In this document: piece after piece, positions 33,709 through 41,927 of the stretch
Numbering within the stretch: position 1 is the first letter of the stretch
Layout of the letters: each line of letters opens with the position of its first letter
DNA from: JAHRAW01 sp965212085
GTDB taxonomy: Bacteria > Pseudomonadota > Gammaproteobacteria > Arenicellales > Poriferihabitantaceae
Direction: 5' to 3'
Assembly: GCA_965212085.1 (NCBI GenBank)
Contig: OZ243042.1
Location: forward strand, 2,666,001-2,730,000
Length of the DNA stretch: 64,000 nucleotides
Made by a program: the position numbers and the translations under genes
The notes under the pieces: model-generated
What the model saw: only the letters and a program-made list of their open reading frames with translations
Told to the model about the DNA's origin: nothing
Databases searched by the model: none

Positions 33709-35007
33709 TTAGTTCAGCCCCTGGTTACGCCCGGTGCGGTTGCTGCTGCGGCCGGCGTCCGAAGTGTCATCGCCGGACTGCCCGGCGGACTGACCGGCCG
33801 TGGAGTAGCCCGACGGGATGCGGTTGGGCCGCGAAGCGTTGCGCCCGCGCAGCAGTTGATCCAGAGGCAGGTACATGACGCTGTCGCCGCCCTGCTGGTC
33901 AATCATCATTTTGCTGGAGTTGCTCAGCACTTCCTCCATGGCCTCAAGGTACAAGCGGTCGCGGGTTACTTCCGGGGCCTTGCGGTATTCATAAAGCACC
34001 TGCTCAAAGCGCGACGCCTGGCCCTCGGCCTTGGCCACCGTTGACTCCTTGTAGGCTTGCGCTTCCTGGGTGATGCGCGCGGCGAAACCCCGCGCCTTGG
34101 GGATGATGTCGTTGGCGTAGGCCTGGGCGAGGTTTTTGATGCGCTCCTCGTCTTCGCGCGCCCGAACCACGTCGTCAAAGGCGTTTTTCACCTGGCTCGG
34201 CGGCTGGGCGTTCTGCATTTCCACGGTGCGAACGTTGATGCCGGTCTGGTAACGGTCGAGAATCCGCTGCACCAGGCTCTTGGTTTCCGCGGCCAGCCGG
34301 GCGCGGCCCTCGGTGATGGCGAAGTCCATGGTGCTGCGCCCGACGATTTCGCGCACCGCGCTTTCGGTGGCCTGGCGCACCACCGTCTCGGCCATGTTGC
34401 GGGGGTTGAATTCGCTGACGTTGAACAGCAGGTTGGTGGGGTTCTTGATGTCGTACTGCACCGCGAACTGGATGTCTATGATGTTCTCATCCTGGGTCAG
34501 CATCAGCGCCTCCCTGGGCACCGTGGAAAGGTTGCTGGCGCCCTTGCGGTAGCCCACTTCAACGGTGTTAACGTGCTGGGTGTTGATGATTTCCACGCTC
34601 TCAAACGGCGTCGGAATGTGCCAGTGCAGCCCGGCGTCGTTGGTTTCCCGGTACTTGCCGAAGCGCAGTTCAACGGCCTGTTCGCCCTGATCCACGGTAT
34701 AGACGCCGCTGAACAGCCAGAATCCCGACCCGATCAGCAGCGCAAGCCCAAGCGCGCCGCCACCGGGAAAATTGATGCGCCGGCCACCGTCATCGCCGTT
34801 GCCGCCGCTACCGCCACCACGCCGACCACGACCGCCGAAGCCGCCGAGGAACGCATCCAGGCGGCTTTTCGCCTCGCGAAGAATTTCATCCAGATCCGGC
34901 GGCCCGTCATCACGACCGCCACGACCGCCACGCCCCTGCCGGCCATCACGCTGACCCCAGGGATCTTTGTCGTCGGGCCTACCCGACCCGGGTTCATTCC
35001 AGGACAT
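33709..35007 (-). CDS. hflK: Protease modulator HflK (SPFH/band 7 protein)
   Basis: The 432-aa partner of HflC has a Gly/Arg/Asp-rich N-terminal cytoplasmic region (MSWNEPGSGRPDDKDPWGQRDGR), a conserved LDEILREAKSRLDAFLGG segment, one membrane helix (ALGLALLIGSGFWLFSGVYTVDQGEQAVELRFG), the SPFH domain and a Ser/Arg/Gly-rich tail. It forms the FtsH-regulating complex with HflC. It is first in the operon hflK-hflC-DUF2065-purA, downstream of dapA. Confidence 0.95.
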   Translation of the reverse strand: MSWNEPGSGRPDDKDPWGQRDGRQGRGGRGGRDDGPPDLDEILREAKSRLDAFLGGFGGRGRRGGGSGGNGDDGGRRINFPGGGALGLALLIGSGFWLFSGVYTVDQGEQAVELRFGKYRETNDAGLHWHIPTPFESVEIINTQHVNTVEVGYRKGASNLSTVPREALMLTQDENIIDIQFAVQYDIKNPTNLLFNVSEFNPRNMAETVVRQATESAVREIVGRSTMDFAITEGRARLAAETKSLVQRILDRYQTGINVRTVEMQNAQPPSQVKNAFDDVVRAREDEERIKNLAQAYANDIIPKARGFAARITQEAQAYKESTVAKAEGQASRFEQVLYEYRKAPEVTRDRLYLEAMEEVLSNSSKMMIDQQGGDSVMYLPLDQLLRGRNASRPNRIPSGYSTAGQSAGQSGDDTSDAGRSSNRTGRNQGLN

Positions 35008-35088
35008 TTAAGTTTTTCCCGCTATGAGTTAAGGAAACCTGCGCCATGCAAAACCGGCGGCGCATCAAACCACTAATCCAATTATTGG

Positions 35089-35097
35089 AGTATAGCA
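35089..35097 (-). promoter_or_regulatory. Extended -10 promoter of the hflK operon
   Basis: TGCTATACT on the minus strand (35097-35089) is an extended -10, about 80 bp before hflK. A TTGACA at 35123-35118 lies 23 bp upstream, too far for a standard pair. CACAAC/GTTGTG arms (35096-35101, 35114-35119) flank the region between them. Confidence 0.45.
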
Positions 35098-35153
35098 CAA
35101 CCACGCCGGGCGCGTTGTGTCAATATCAGGAATTTCAGCGGCGGGCATGCGCT

Positions 35154-36062
35154 TCAGTTTGCGCCCGACGCCGCCGGACTATCCCCAACCCCAACCCCGG
35201 CCCGCGCCATCGCCGCTTCAACCGGGGCGTGGTATTCCGCCGACAAGCGGGTCAGCGGCAGGCGGATGCCCTGCCCCGCAAGGCCGAGGCGGGATACCGC
35301 CCATTTCACCGGGATCGGGTTTGATTCGAGGAACAAGGCGGCGTGCAGGTCGTTCAGGGAGTCGTTGATGCGTTCGGCGAGGGCGAGGTCGCCGTCCAAC
35401 GCCGCCCGGCACATCTCGTGCATTTGTTTGGGGGCGGCGTTGGCGATCACCGAAATGCAGCCGTGGCCGCCGGCTTTGATGAGTTCCAGGGTGGTGGCGT
35501 CATCGCCGGAGTAGATGGCGAAGTCATCGCCGCAGCGGTTGCGGAAATCACCGACCCGTGAGATATCGCCGGTGGCGTCCTTGATGCCGATGATGTGGGG
35601 GATTTCGGCGAGTTGCGCGACCGTGTCGTTGGCCATGTCAAGGGCGGTGCGCCCCGGCACGTTGTAGAGGATTTGCGGCACCTCCACGCCTTCGGCGATG
35701 GCGCGAAAGTGCCGGTACAGGCCGTGTTGGGTCGGCTTGTTGTAGTAGGGAACCACCAGCAGGCAGGCGTCCACCCCGAGTTCGGCGGAACGGGCGGTGA
35801 GTTCCAGGGCTTCGGAAGTGGAGTTCGCGCCGCTGCCGGCGATCACCGGAATCCGCCCGGCGGCCATGGCCACGGTGTGGCGGATGACCGCGATTTGCTC
35901 GTCCACGCCGAGGGTCGCCGACTCCCCGGAAGTGCCCACCGAAACGATCCCGTCGGTGCCGTTCTCTACGTGAAAATCCACCAGTTTGCGGAGACTTTCC
36001 AGATCCACGCCGCCGTCGTCATTCATGGGCGTAATCAGCGCGACTATACTGCCTTTGAGCAT
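35154..36062 (-). CDS. dapA: 4-hydroxy-tetrahydrodipicolinate synthase
   Basis: DapA condenses pyruvate and aspartate semialdehyde in lysine and diaminopimelate synthesis. The 302-aa TIM barrel starts MLKGSIVALITPMNDDGGVD, has the VGTSGESATL pyruvate motif, Tyr133 in YNVPGRTAL and Schiff-base K161 in IIGIKDATGD. ATG 36062 has AGG just upstream; the longer frame (to 36140) adds nothing conserved. No lysine riboswitch is seen in the short upstream region. Confidence 0.95.
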   Translation of the reverse strand: MLKGSIVALITPMNDDGGVDLESLRKLVDFHVENGTDGIVSVGTSGESATLGVDEQIAVIRHTVAMAAGRIPVIAGSGANSTSEALELTARSAELGVDACLLVVPYYNKPTQHGLYRHFRAIAEGVEVPQILYNVPGRTALDMANDTVAQLAEIPHIIGIKDATGDISRVGDFRNRCGDDFAIYSGDDATTLELIKAGGHGCISVIANAAPKQMHEMCRAALDGDLALAERINDSLNDLHAALFLESNPIPVKWAVSRLGLAGQGIRLPLTRLSAEYHAPVEAAMARAGVGVGDSPAASGAN

Positions 36063-36152
36063 TTTAACCTGCCGGTGAAGTGCCGGTGAAGTAATGTTCG
36101 GAGATTTGGGTATGGTACCCGGATGGCCGTCGTGAAACAAGTTTTTGTCGTC

Positions 36153-36188
36153 AGTATTGCGGGCCGGTATTGCGGGCCGGTATTGCGG
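36153..36188. repeat. 13-bp tandem repeat between divergent dapA and amidotransferase genes
   Basis: TATTGCGGGCCGG occurs almost three times in a row. A second small duplication (GTGCCGGTGAA-like, about 36070-36091) lies at the dapA leader. Both are in the shared regulatory gap. Confidence 0.65.
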
Positions 36189-36207
36189 TGCCGCCGGCCG
36201 GGGTAAC

Positions 36208-36216
36208 TGCTAGAAT
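36208..36216 (+). promoter_or_regulatory. Extended -10 promoter of the amidotransferase gene
   Basis: TGCTAGAAT (36208-36216) is an extended -10, 24 bp before ATG 36241. Confidence 0.5.
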
Positions 36217-36240
36217 ACCCCAAAAACTTGACCCGGCAAA

Positions 36241-36987
36241 ATGAAAACCGCCCCAAAACTCAGCGTCGGCCTCCTGTTGTGCGACGACGTTGACGAATCC
36301 GCCCAGGCCCGCTACGGCACCTACGCCGAAATGTTCGGCGGCATCACCGCCGTGGACGACGGCCTGGTATTCAGCCCGGTGCGCTGCTACCAGGGCGAGA
36401 TGCCCGGCTCGCCGGATGATTTTGACGCCTTTTTGATTTCCGGTTCGCGGTACGGCGCTTACGATCCGCTGCCCTGGATCACGCAACTCCGGGCGTTCGT
36501 GCGGCGCTGCCGGGACGCGAAAAAAAAAACCGTGGGCATCTGTTTCGGGCATCAACTGATCGCCCACGCCCTCGGCGGCGAAGCGCGCAAAGCAAACGCC
36601 GGCTGGGGCATCGGCATCCAAAGCGCGCGGATTACCGAAGCCCAGGCGTGGATGGGGGATAGCGGCAACGACGGCTTGCATTCACCGGGGCGCTACAACC
36701 TGGTGGTGGTGCATCAGGATCAGGTGGTCGCCCTGCCCCCGGGGTTTCGCGCCATCGCCGAAAACGACTTCTGCCCGGTCAGCATGTTCGTGGACGGCAA
36801 CGTCATGCTCGGCATCCAGGGGCATCCCGAGTTCAGCCGGGAGTTCTGCGAGTTTCGCATTCACGCGCGCCGGGAGATACTCGGCGAAGACCTGTACCGA
36901 AAATCGCTGGCCTCCCTGGAGAGCATGAGCATGGAACTGGATTCCGCGCGGGTGCTGGGCTGGGTCGCCAGATTCATCCGTGGCTGA
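36241..36987 (+). CDS. Class I glutamine amidotransferase-like protein (YfeJ-type)
   Basis: The 248-aa cytosolic protein has a stand-alone triad-type amidotransferase fold: nucleophile C101 in KTVGICFGHQLIAHALGG and GIQGHPEF with the His/Glu pair. The SARITEAQAW and VVVHQDQVVALP segments match small GMP-synthase-like amidotransferases of unclear substrate. It could act on gamma-glutamyl compounds. It is followed 18 bp downstream by a phosphatase gene in the same direction, probably an operon. Confidence 0.85.
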   Translation: MKTAPKLSVGLLLCDDVDESAQARYGTYAEMFGGITAVDDGLVFSPVRCYQGEMPGSPDDFDAFLISGSRYGAYDPLPWITQLRAFVRRCRDAKKKTVGICFGHQLIAHALGGEARKANAGWGIGIQSARITEAQAWMGDSGNDGLHSPGRYNLVVVHQDQVVALPPGFRAIAENDFCPVSMFVDGNVMLGIQGHPEFSREFCEFRIHARREILGEDLYRKSLASLESMSMELDSARVLGWVARFIRG

Positions 36988-37005
36988 GTACAGACGGGCG
37001 GCGCT

Positions 37006-37632
37006 ATGGCTATGGTATGGATCGCGCTGGTTCGGCACGGCATCACCGAATGGAATGAGCGCGGCCTGATCCAGGGCCGCACCGATATTCCGCTGAACGA
37101 AACCGGGGTGGCGCAGCTGCAACAGGCGCGGCCCGGCGAGGCTTTTTTGCGCGCGCGATGGGTCACCAGCCCGCTGCAACGCGCGGTGCAAACCGCCGCC
37201 ATCCTCAACCCCCGCGGCAAAGCGGAAACCCATCCCGACCTCATCGAAACCAACTGGGGGCCATTCGAGGGCATCCGCCGCGACCAACTTGCCCGGCGCA
37301 TCCGCGAACTCGCCCTCCAGCCGGATCACGGGCTCGACTTTCGCCCGCCCGGCGGGGAGAGCGCGCGCATGGTGCGGCGGCGGTTGCTGGGCTGGTTTGA
37401 AACGCTCGCCGATGCCAACACGGAAACGGAGGCAGGGGCGGTGGTGGCGGTCACCCACAAGGGCGTCATTCGCAGCGTGTTGAGCGCGGCCTGCGACTGG
37501 GATATGAGCGATGAGTTCAGACCCAAACCGGACTGGTCGCTGCCGCATGTTTTTGCATGGGAAACCGGCGGGACGCTGCGGTTGGTGCGGTTGAACTGTC
37601 CGTGGGATCAGCCGCCCCGGGAGGCCTTGTAG
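37006..37632 (+). CDS. Histidine phosphatase family protein (phosphoglycerate mutase-like)
   Basis: The 208-aa protein has the RHG motif (ALVRHGITEWNERGLIQGRTDIPLNETG, phospho-His at H11), TSPLQRAVQTA, an Glu in LIETNWGPFEG and the second His in VVAVTHKGVIRSVL. This is the CobC/GpmB-like branch of broad phosphatases, and the substrate is not predictable. Its last 25 bp overlap the 3' end of the convergent HD-domain gene. Confidence 0.87.
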   Translation: MAMVWIALVRHGITEWNERGLIQGRTDIPLNETGVAQLQQARPGEAFLRARWVTSPLQRAVQTAAILNPRGKAETHPDLIETNWGPFEGIRRDQLARRIRELALQPDHGLDFRPPGGESARMVRRRLLGWFETLADANTETEAGAVVAVTHKGVIRSVLSAACDWDMSDEFRPKPDWSLPHVFAWETGGTLRLVRLNCPWDQPPREAL

Positions 37633-38324
37633 CAGGCCGCGGCATAATCATCCAGGGCCAGGTTGATGTTGATGCGCGCGGGGACTTCGCACAGGTCGTA
37701 GAAAAAGTCGGTTGCGTAGATGCGCTCGCGGTCCAGCAGTTTTTCCAAAAACCCGGCCTGCCCGCGGCCAAACTCGGCGTCGCTCAGGCCGGGGAATTCC
37801 CGGCGTATGTTGTCGCCGTCGCGCTTGAACGACTGCGGCGACATGCCCAACCCGCTGAGATCCACGTCCACGACAAACCTCGCCCCGTCGTCGGTGGGCA
37901 TTTCGCGGTGCACGGTGCACATAATGTAGCCCTCCACCGTGCGAATCATTTCCGGCGGCAACGCGCCCGCCGCTTTTTCCGCGAACCACTCGGCACTCAG
38001 CCGCTCGTTGTCGGGGTCGCCGGATAGATAGATTACGTCGTGGAACCAGATGGCCAGTTCAACGCCGTCTGAGCGCCCGAGTTCCGCTTCCGCGAGGTCC
38101 ATCCTTGACAGGCAGTCGTTGATGTGGCCGCCGGTGTGGTAGTGGCGGTGGGGCTCCCGGTAGTACTCGGCCAACTCCGCAAAAACGGCCCCGGCCCCGG
38201 CGTCGCCGGGCGCAGGCGCGTGATGACCATGCCCGGCGCAACGGCTCCACAGCCGGCAAAATCGTTCTCTGTCCAGGTTCGTGTCCAAGGGCGGTTCCCC
38301 GCGGGTTTTCGGGTGCCGGTCCAT
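37608..38324 (-). CDS. Predicted HD-superfamily metal-dependent hydrolase
   Basis: The 238-aa protein has a helical HD fold: H-x-GGHI (YHTGGHINDCL), the HD pair in ELAIWFHDVIYLSGDPDNERLSAEW and a later D in VVDVDLSGLGMSP. These mark a family of small cytosolic HD hydrolases often annotated only as predicted phosphohydrolases. The start ATG 38324 has no clear ribosome-binding site, and an internal start is possible. The 3' end overlaps the phosphatase gene on the other strand. Confidence 0.8.
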   Translation of the reverse strand: MDRHPKTRGEPPLDTNLDRERFCRLWSRCAGHGHHAPAPGDAGAGAVFAELAEYYREPHRHYHTGGHINDCLSRMDLAEAELGRSDGVELAIWFHDVIYLSGDPDNERLSAEWFAEKAAGALPPEMIRTVEGYIMCTVHREMPTDDGARFVVDVDLSGLGMSPQSFKRDGDNIRREFPGLSDAEFGRGQAGFLEKLLDRERIYATDFFYDLCEVPARININLALDDYAAACYKASRGG

Positions 38325-38373
38325 TTAACCATATCGGGACGAAGGTTGCACTTCCGGGTTATCGGTTACGGGT

Positions 38374-38379
38374 TATACT
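38374..38379 (+). promoter_or_regulatory. -10 element of gloB
   Basis: TATACT (38374-38379) lies 28 bp before ATG 38408. The -35 region is not convincing. Confidence 0.4.
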
Positions 38380-38407
38380 GCGGGCACCCTCAAACCGAGA
38401 CCCGCTG

Positions 38408-39199
38408 ATGATCGTCGAACAGATCTGGACCGGCAACGCCTACCGCAACTTCAACTACCTGATCGCCTGCCCGCAAACCGGCGAGGCGCTGGCCGTTGAC
38501 CCGCTGGACCACAAGAAATGCCTGGCCGTGGCCCGCGACCGGGGCTGGGAAATCACCCAGGTGGTCAATACCCACGAACACCACGACCACATCGGCGGCA
38601 ACCGCAAAGTGGTCAAGGCCACCGGCGCCAAAGTGCTGGCCCACGCCGGGGCGGCGGCGGCCATACCGGAGATGGATCGCGGCCTGTCCGCCGGCGATTT
38701 GGTCACCGTCGGCGCCGGCGTGGAGCTCGAAGCCCTGGACACCCCCGGACACACCATGAGCCACGTCTGCCTGCTGTCCCGCACCGACACCCCGGCGTTG
38801 TTCTGCGGCGACACCCTGTTCAACGCCGGCGCCGGCAACTGCCACAACGGCGGCCACCCGGCGGAACTGTACGAGACCTTTGCCGGGCAACTGGCGACGC
38901 TGCCGGACGACACCCTGATCTATCCCGGCCACGATTACCTGGAGAGCAACCTGCGCTTCACCCTGGACCGCGAACCCGGCAACCGCGACGCCGAAGCCCT
39001 GCTGAACACCGCCGCAACCCAGGACCCGAACCACGCGCTGGTGACCACGCTAGGCCGTGAGAAACAAATTAACACTTTTTTGCGCCTGCAAAATCCCGAA
39101 GTAATCGAGCAGCTCAGGCTGCAATACCCCGAACTCGAAGCGGCGCCGAACGACAAAGCCGTATTTCTGAAACTGCGGGAACTGCGTAATCAGTGGTAG
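38408..39199 (+). CDS. gloB: Hydroxyacylglutathione hydrolase (glyoxalase II)
   Basis: GloB hydrolyses S-lactoylglutathione to lactate and glutathione in methylglyoxal detoxification. The 263-aa metallo-beta-lactamase has the binuclear metal motif THEHHDH (55-61), a further His in DTPGHTMSH, Asp in FCGDTLF and YPGHDY. The C-terminal HAGH domain is FLRLQNPEVIEQLR...AVFLKLRELRNQW. It is a single-gene unit. Confidence 0.95.
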   Translation: MIVEQIWTGNAYRNFNYLIACPQTGEALAVDPLDHKKCLAVARDRGWEITQVVNTHEHHDHIGGNRKVVKATGAKVLAHAGAAAAIPEMDRGLSAGDLVTVGAGVELEALDTPGHTMSHVCLLSRTDTPALFCGDTLFNAGAGNCHNGGHPAELYETFAGQLATLPDDTLIYPGHDYLESNLRFTLDREPGNRDAEALLNTAATQDPNHALVTTLGREKQINTFLRLQNPEVIEQLRLQYPELEAAPNDKAVFLKLRELRNQW

Positions 39200-39206
39200 G
39201 AAAACA

Positions 39207-39251
39207 GGGAGCGCCGGCGAGCGTTTGTTTCATCGCATTCGGGAATCCAGG
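39207..39251. repeat. Inverted fragment of repeat A
   Basis: GGGAGCG...GTTTGTTTCATCGCATTCGGGAATCCAG is the reverse of one half of repeat A (compare 55008-55050). It lies between gloB and the next gene. Confidence 0.6.
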
Positions 39252-39299
39252 AACCAACTTGTAGTACCATTCCACCCCGCCCAATTCAGGAGCGCGACC

Positions 39300-40229
39300 T
39301 TGAACCAACCGGCTATGAATACCCTCGTCGAGAACGGCGTCATCGAAACCACCGATGGCGTGGCGTATATTTTTTACGATGACTACTGGATTCGTTACTA
39401 CAAGCCGCCCGCCGAGACCCTGTCCGCCAAGAAGCGGCTGATTGACGCCCTGACCCGCCGCACTTTTCACCACACCGAGGCCGGCATCAATACGCCGGGG
39501 GAGAAACTTGAGGAGGCGCGGGCGGCGTGGGAGAATGAAACCGATGAGCGGCGCAAGCGCGTCAACGCGGCGATGCTGGCCGGCGCGTTGTTCAACCGCG
39601 CCACCGACATTTTCACCGCCATCGTTGACCTCGAAGAGAACGGCATTGACATCAACCGCGACAACGAACTGATGCGCCAGTGCGCGAGTTGTTTTGCCGA
39701 GGCGCTGGAGTTGAGCGTCCACGTCCGGCATCACAGCGGCGAAGATGGCGTGGATGAGTTGTGGGGCGAGCCGGTCAAGGTGTTCACCATGACGCTGGAG
39801 GAGTACTACCACAGCCGCTACCGCAAGATCGCCCAGGCCATGCGCGAAATTGACCACATCCGGGAAGTGCTGCACCAGACCATTTGCAGCCGGCCGTGGT
39901 TTGCGGGCGCCGGTGTGCTGGTGGATGACTTCATCAGCATCGCCAAAAAGGAATGTGAGATCTTCCGCAGCGACCCCGACTACTATCGGGTGTGGCCGAG
40001 GTTCGTCGCCGACGGCGAAAAGCTGCGCGCCTACCTGGCCGCCATTCCCGACGGCGCCAACTCGGAACTGGAACGCCACATCAAGCGCGGCACGCGCCTG
40101 CTGCGGGACGGCAAAAATCTCATCACCTGGATCGCCAACGTGCGCGTGCCGATGCCCAACAGCACCCGCCGCTTTTTGGAAAAATGCGACAAATACCGCG
40201 CCACCACCGCGAAAATCGCGGCCCCCTGA
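39300..40229 (+). CDS. Uncharacterised helical protein (309 aa)
   Basis: No family is recognised. TTG 39300 is chosen because AGGAG lies 7 nt upstream; ATG 39315 in the same frame has no such site. The sequence is soluble and mostly helical, with VENGVIETTDGVAYIFYDDYWIRYYKPP at the start and then long amphipathic helices. Conserved-looking clusters are HHTEAGINTPGEKLEEAR, TLEEYYHSRYRKIAQAM and EKLRAYLAAIPDGANSELERHIKRGTRLLRDGKNLITWIAN. Many His, Glu and Asp residues could bind metal. It precedes gcvT by 81 bp on the same strand, but a -10 box between them argues for separate transcription. Confidence 0.75.
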   Translation: MNQPAMNTLVENGVIETTDGVAYIFYDDYWIRYYKPPAETLSAKKRLIDALTRRTFHHTEAGINTPGEKLEEARAAWENETDERRKRVNAAMLAGALFNRATDIFTAIVDLEENGIDINRDNELMRQCASCFAEALELSVHVRHHSGEDGVDELWGEPVKVFTMTLEEYYHSRYRKIAQAMREIDHIREVLHQTICSRPWFAGAGVLVDDFISIAKKECEIFRSDPDYYRVWPRFVADGEKLRAYLAAIPDGANSELERHIKRGTRLLRDGKNLITWIANVRVPMPNSTRRFLEKCDKYRATTAKIAAP

Positions 40230-40275
40230 GCGAATAATTTTCCACCCCAACGCTGTCTTGACCCGCATCCTGGCC

Positions 40276-40281
40276 TATAAT
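40276..40281 (+). promoter_or_regulatory. -10 element of the glycine cleavage operon
   Basis: TATAAT (40276-40281) is 29 bp before the gcvT ATG. A TTGACC at 40258-40263 is only 12 bp upstream, too close to be its -35. The leader is too short for a glycine riboswitch. Confidence 0.5.
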
Positions 40282-40310
40282 GGCGGCAACGATATGCCCG
40301 ACCATGCCTG

Positions 40311-41459
40311 ATGCCTGACCCATCCACACTGCGGCGTACCCCGCTCCACCCCCTGCACCTGGAACACGGCGCCAAAATCGTGCCCTTTGCCGGCTACGAG
40401 ATGCCGGTCAACTACTCCGACGGCATCCTCGCCGAGCACCTGCACACCCGCGCCGCCGCCGGGCTGTTTGATGTCTCACATATGGGCCAAATCAGCGTTC
40501 GCGGCGCCAGCCCCGAAAGCATCGCGCTGGCGCTGGAATCGCTGATCCCGGCGGACCTCCTCGCCTTGCCCCCCGGCCGCCAGAAATACGGCCTGCTCAC
40601 CAATCCCGAAGGCGGCATCCTGGATGATTTGATGGTGCAGAACCTCGGCGAGCACTTCGCGGTGGTGGTCAACGCCGCCTGCAAGCAGCAGGATTTTGAG
40701 CACCTGCAACGGCATCTCGAACGCCTCGAACACCTCGGCAACGCCTGCCAACTGGATTTTGCCGAAGACCTGGCATTGCTGGCGTTGCAGGGCCCGGCCT
40801 CGGCGGCGGTGCTCGCGGACCTCGGCCACGACCTCGCCGGGATGAAGTTTATGGACGTGCGCGAACTGGAGTTAGGCGGAATCGCCTGCACGGCCTCGCG
40901 CTCGGGCTATACCGGCGAAGACGGCTTTGAGTTGTCCGTGGCGGCGGACCAGTCCGAAGCCCTGGCGCGCCTGCTGCTCAACAACCCGGCGGTCAAACCC
41001 ATCGGCCTCGGGGCGCGGGATTCGTTGCGCCTGGAAGCGGGCCTGTGCCTGTACGGCCACGACATCACCACCGCCACCACCCCCGTTGAAGCCGGCTTGA
41101 ACTGGGCCATTTCCCCGGCGCGCCGCGCTTCGGGGGAACGCGCCGGCGGCTTCCCCGGCGCCGACATTATCCTCCCGCAGATGCCGAAAAACGTCTCCCG
41201 GCGGCGGGTCGGGCTGGTTCCCGAAGGGCGCGCGCCGGTGCGCGAAGGCGCGGCCCTGCAGGACGCCGCCGGCAATCCGGTCGGCGAAGTTACCAGCGGC
41301 GGGTTCAGCCCCAGCCTCGGCTATCCGGTCAGCATGGGCTACGTCAGCCTGGCACACGCCGAGGCCGGAACCGGGCTGCGAGCGCTGGTCCGAAACAAGC
41401 CCCTGCCGGTAACGGTAACGCCCTTGCCGTTCGTGGCGGCCAATTTTTATCGTGGATAA
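40311..41459 (+). CDS. gcvT: Glycine cleavage system T protein (aminomethyltransferase)
   Basis: GcvT transfers the methylene group from aminomethyl-lipoyl-H protein to tetrahydrofolate, releasing ammonia. The 382-aa protein has FAGYEMPVNYSDGILAEHLHTR, FDVSHMGQI, the folate-site YTGEDGFELSV, LGARDSLRLEAGLCLYGHDI and the C-terminal barrel (EVTSGGFSPSLGYPVSMGYV). The stretch around the start contains two consecutive ATGCCTG heptamers and lacks a strong ribosome-binding site. Confidence 0.95.
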   Translation: MPDPSTLRRTPLHPLHLEHGAKIVPFAGYEMPVNYSDGILAEHLHTRAAAGLFDVSHMGQISVRGASPESIALALESLIPADLLALPPGRQKYGLLTNPEGGILDDLMVQNLGEHFAVVVNAACKQQDFEHLQRHLERLEHLGNACQLDFAEDLALLALQGPASAAVLADLGHDLAGMKFMDVRELELGGIACTASRSGYTGEDGFELSVAADQSEALARLLLNNPAVKPIGLGARDSLRLEAGLCLYGHDITTATTPVEAGLNWAISPARRASGERAGGFPGADIILPQMPKNVSRRRVGLVPEGRAPVREGAALQDAAGNPVGEVTSGGFSPSLGYPVSMGYVSLAHAEAGTGLRALVRNKPLPVTVTPLPFVAANFYRG

Positions 41460-41505
41460 ACAAATTCTTACACAAACTTTTTCAGAATCACCATGAGGTA
41501 GCAAC

Positions 41506-41880
41506 ATGACAACCAAATACACCGAAGACCATGAATGGGTGCGCGAGGAGGACGGCGCGCACGTGGTCGGCATCACCGACTACGCCCAGGAGCAACTGGG
41601 GGAAATCGTCTACGTGGAACTGCCCGAAGCCGAAGCCGCCGTGACCCGGGGCAAAGAGGCAGCGGTGGTGGAATCGGTCAAGGCGGCGAGCGACGTCAAG
41701 TCGCCGCTTTCCGGCACCGTGACCGAAGCCAACGCCCAACTCGCCGATTCCCCGGAACTGGTCAACTCCGCCCCCGAAGGCGAAGGCTGGTTTTACAAAA
41801 TGCGCGCCGACGACCCGGCCCAGCTGGACGGCCTGATGGACGCCGACGCCTACCGGAAATTCGTGCAGTCCCTCGACTGA
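41506..41880 (+). CDS. gcvH: Glycine cleavage system H protein
   Basis: This 124-aa lipoyl carrier shuttles the aminomethyl group between P, T and L proteins. The lipoylation site is K59 in AAVVESVKAASDVKSPLSG, and the overall fold motif EDHEWVREEDGAHVVGITDYAQEQLGEIVYVELPE is canonical. It lies 46 bp after gcvT. Lipoyl synthase is encoded two genes downstream, which supplies the cofactor. Confidence 0.96.
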   Translation: MTTKYTEDHEWVREEDGAHVVGITDYAQEQLGEIVYVELPEAEAAVTRGKEAAVVESVKAASDVKSPLSGTVTEANAQLADSPELVNSAPEGEGWFYKMRADDPAQLDGLMDADAYRKFVQSLD

Positions 41881-41927
41881 CCCGCTTCCGGCCAACCATC
41901 CCCAGGCCAACTACCCAGGACTTCCCA

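Noticed and set aside
36063..36240. Lysine riboswitch upstream of dapA
   Set aside because: The region is short and made of small tandem repeats; no conserved L-box structure is visible.
40230..40310. Glycine riboswitch before gcvT
   Set aside because: The space between the -10 box and the start codon is about 30 nt, too short, and no paired glycine aptamer sequence is seen.
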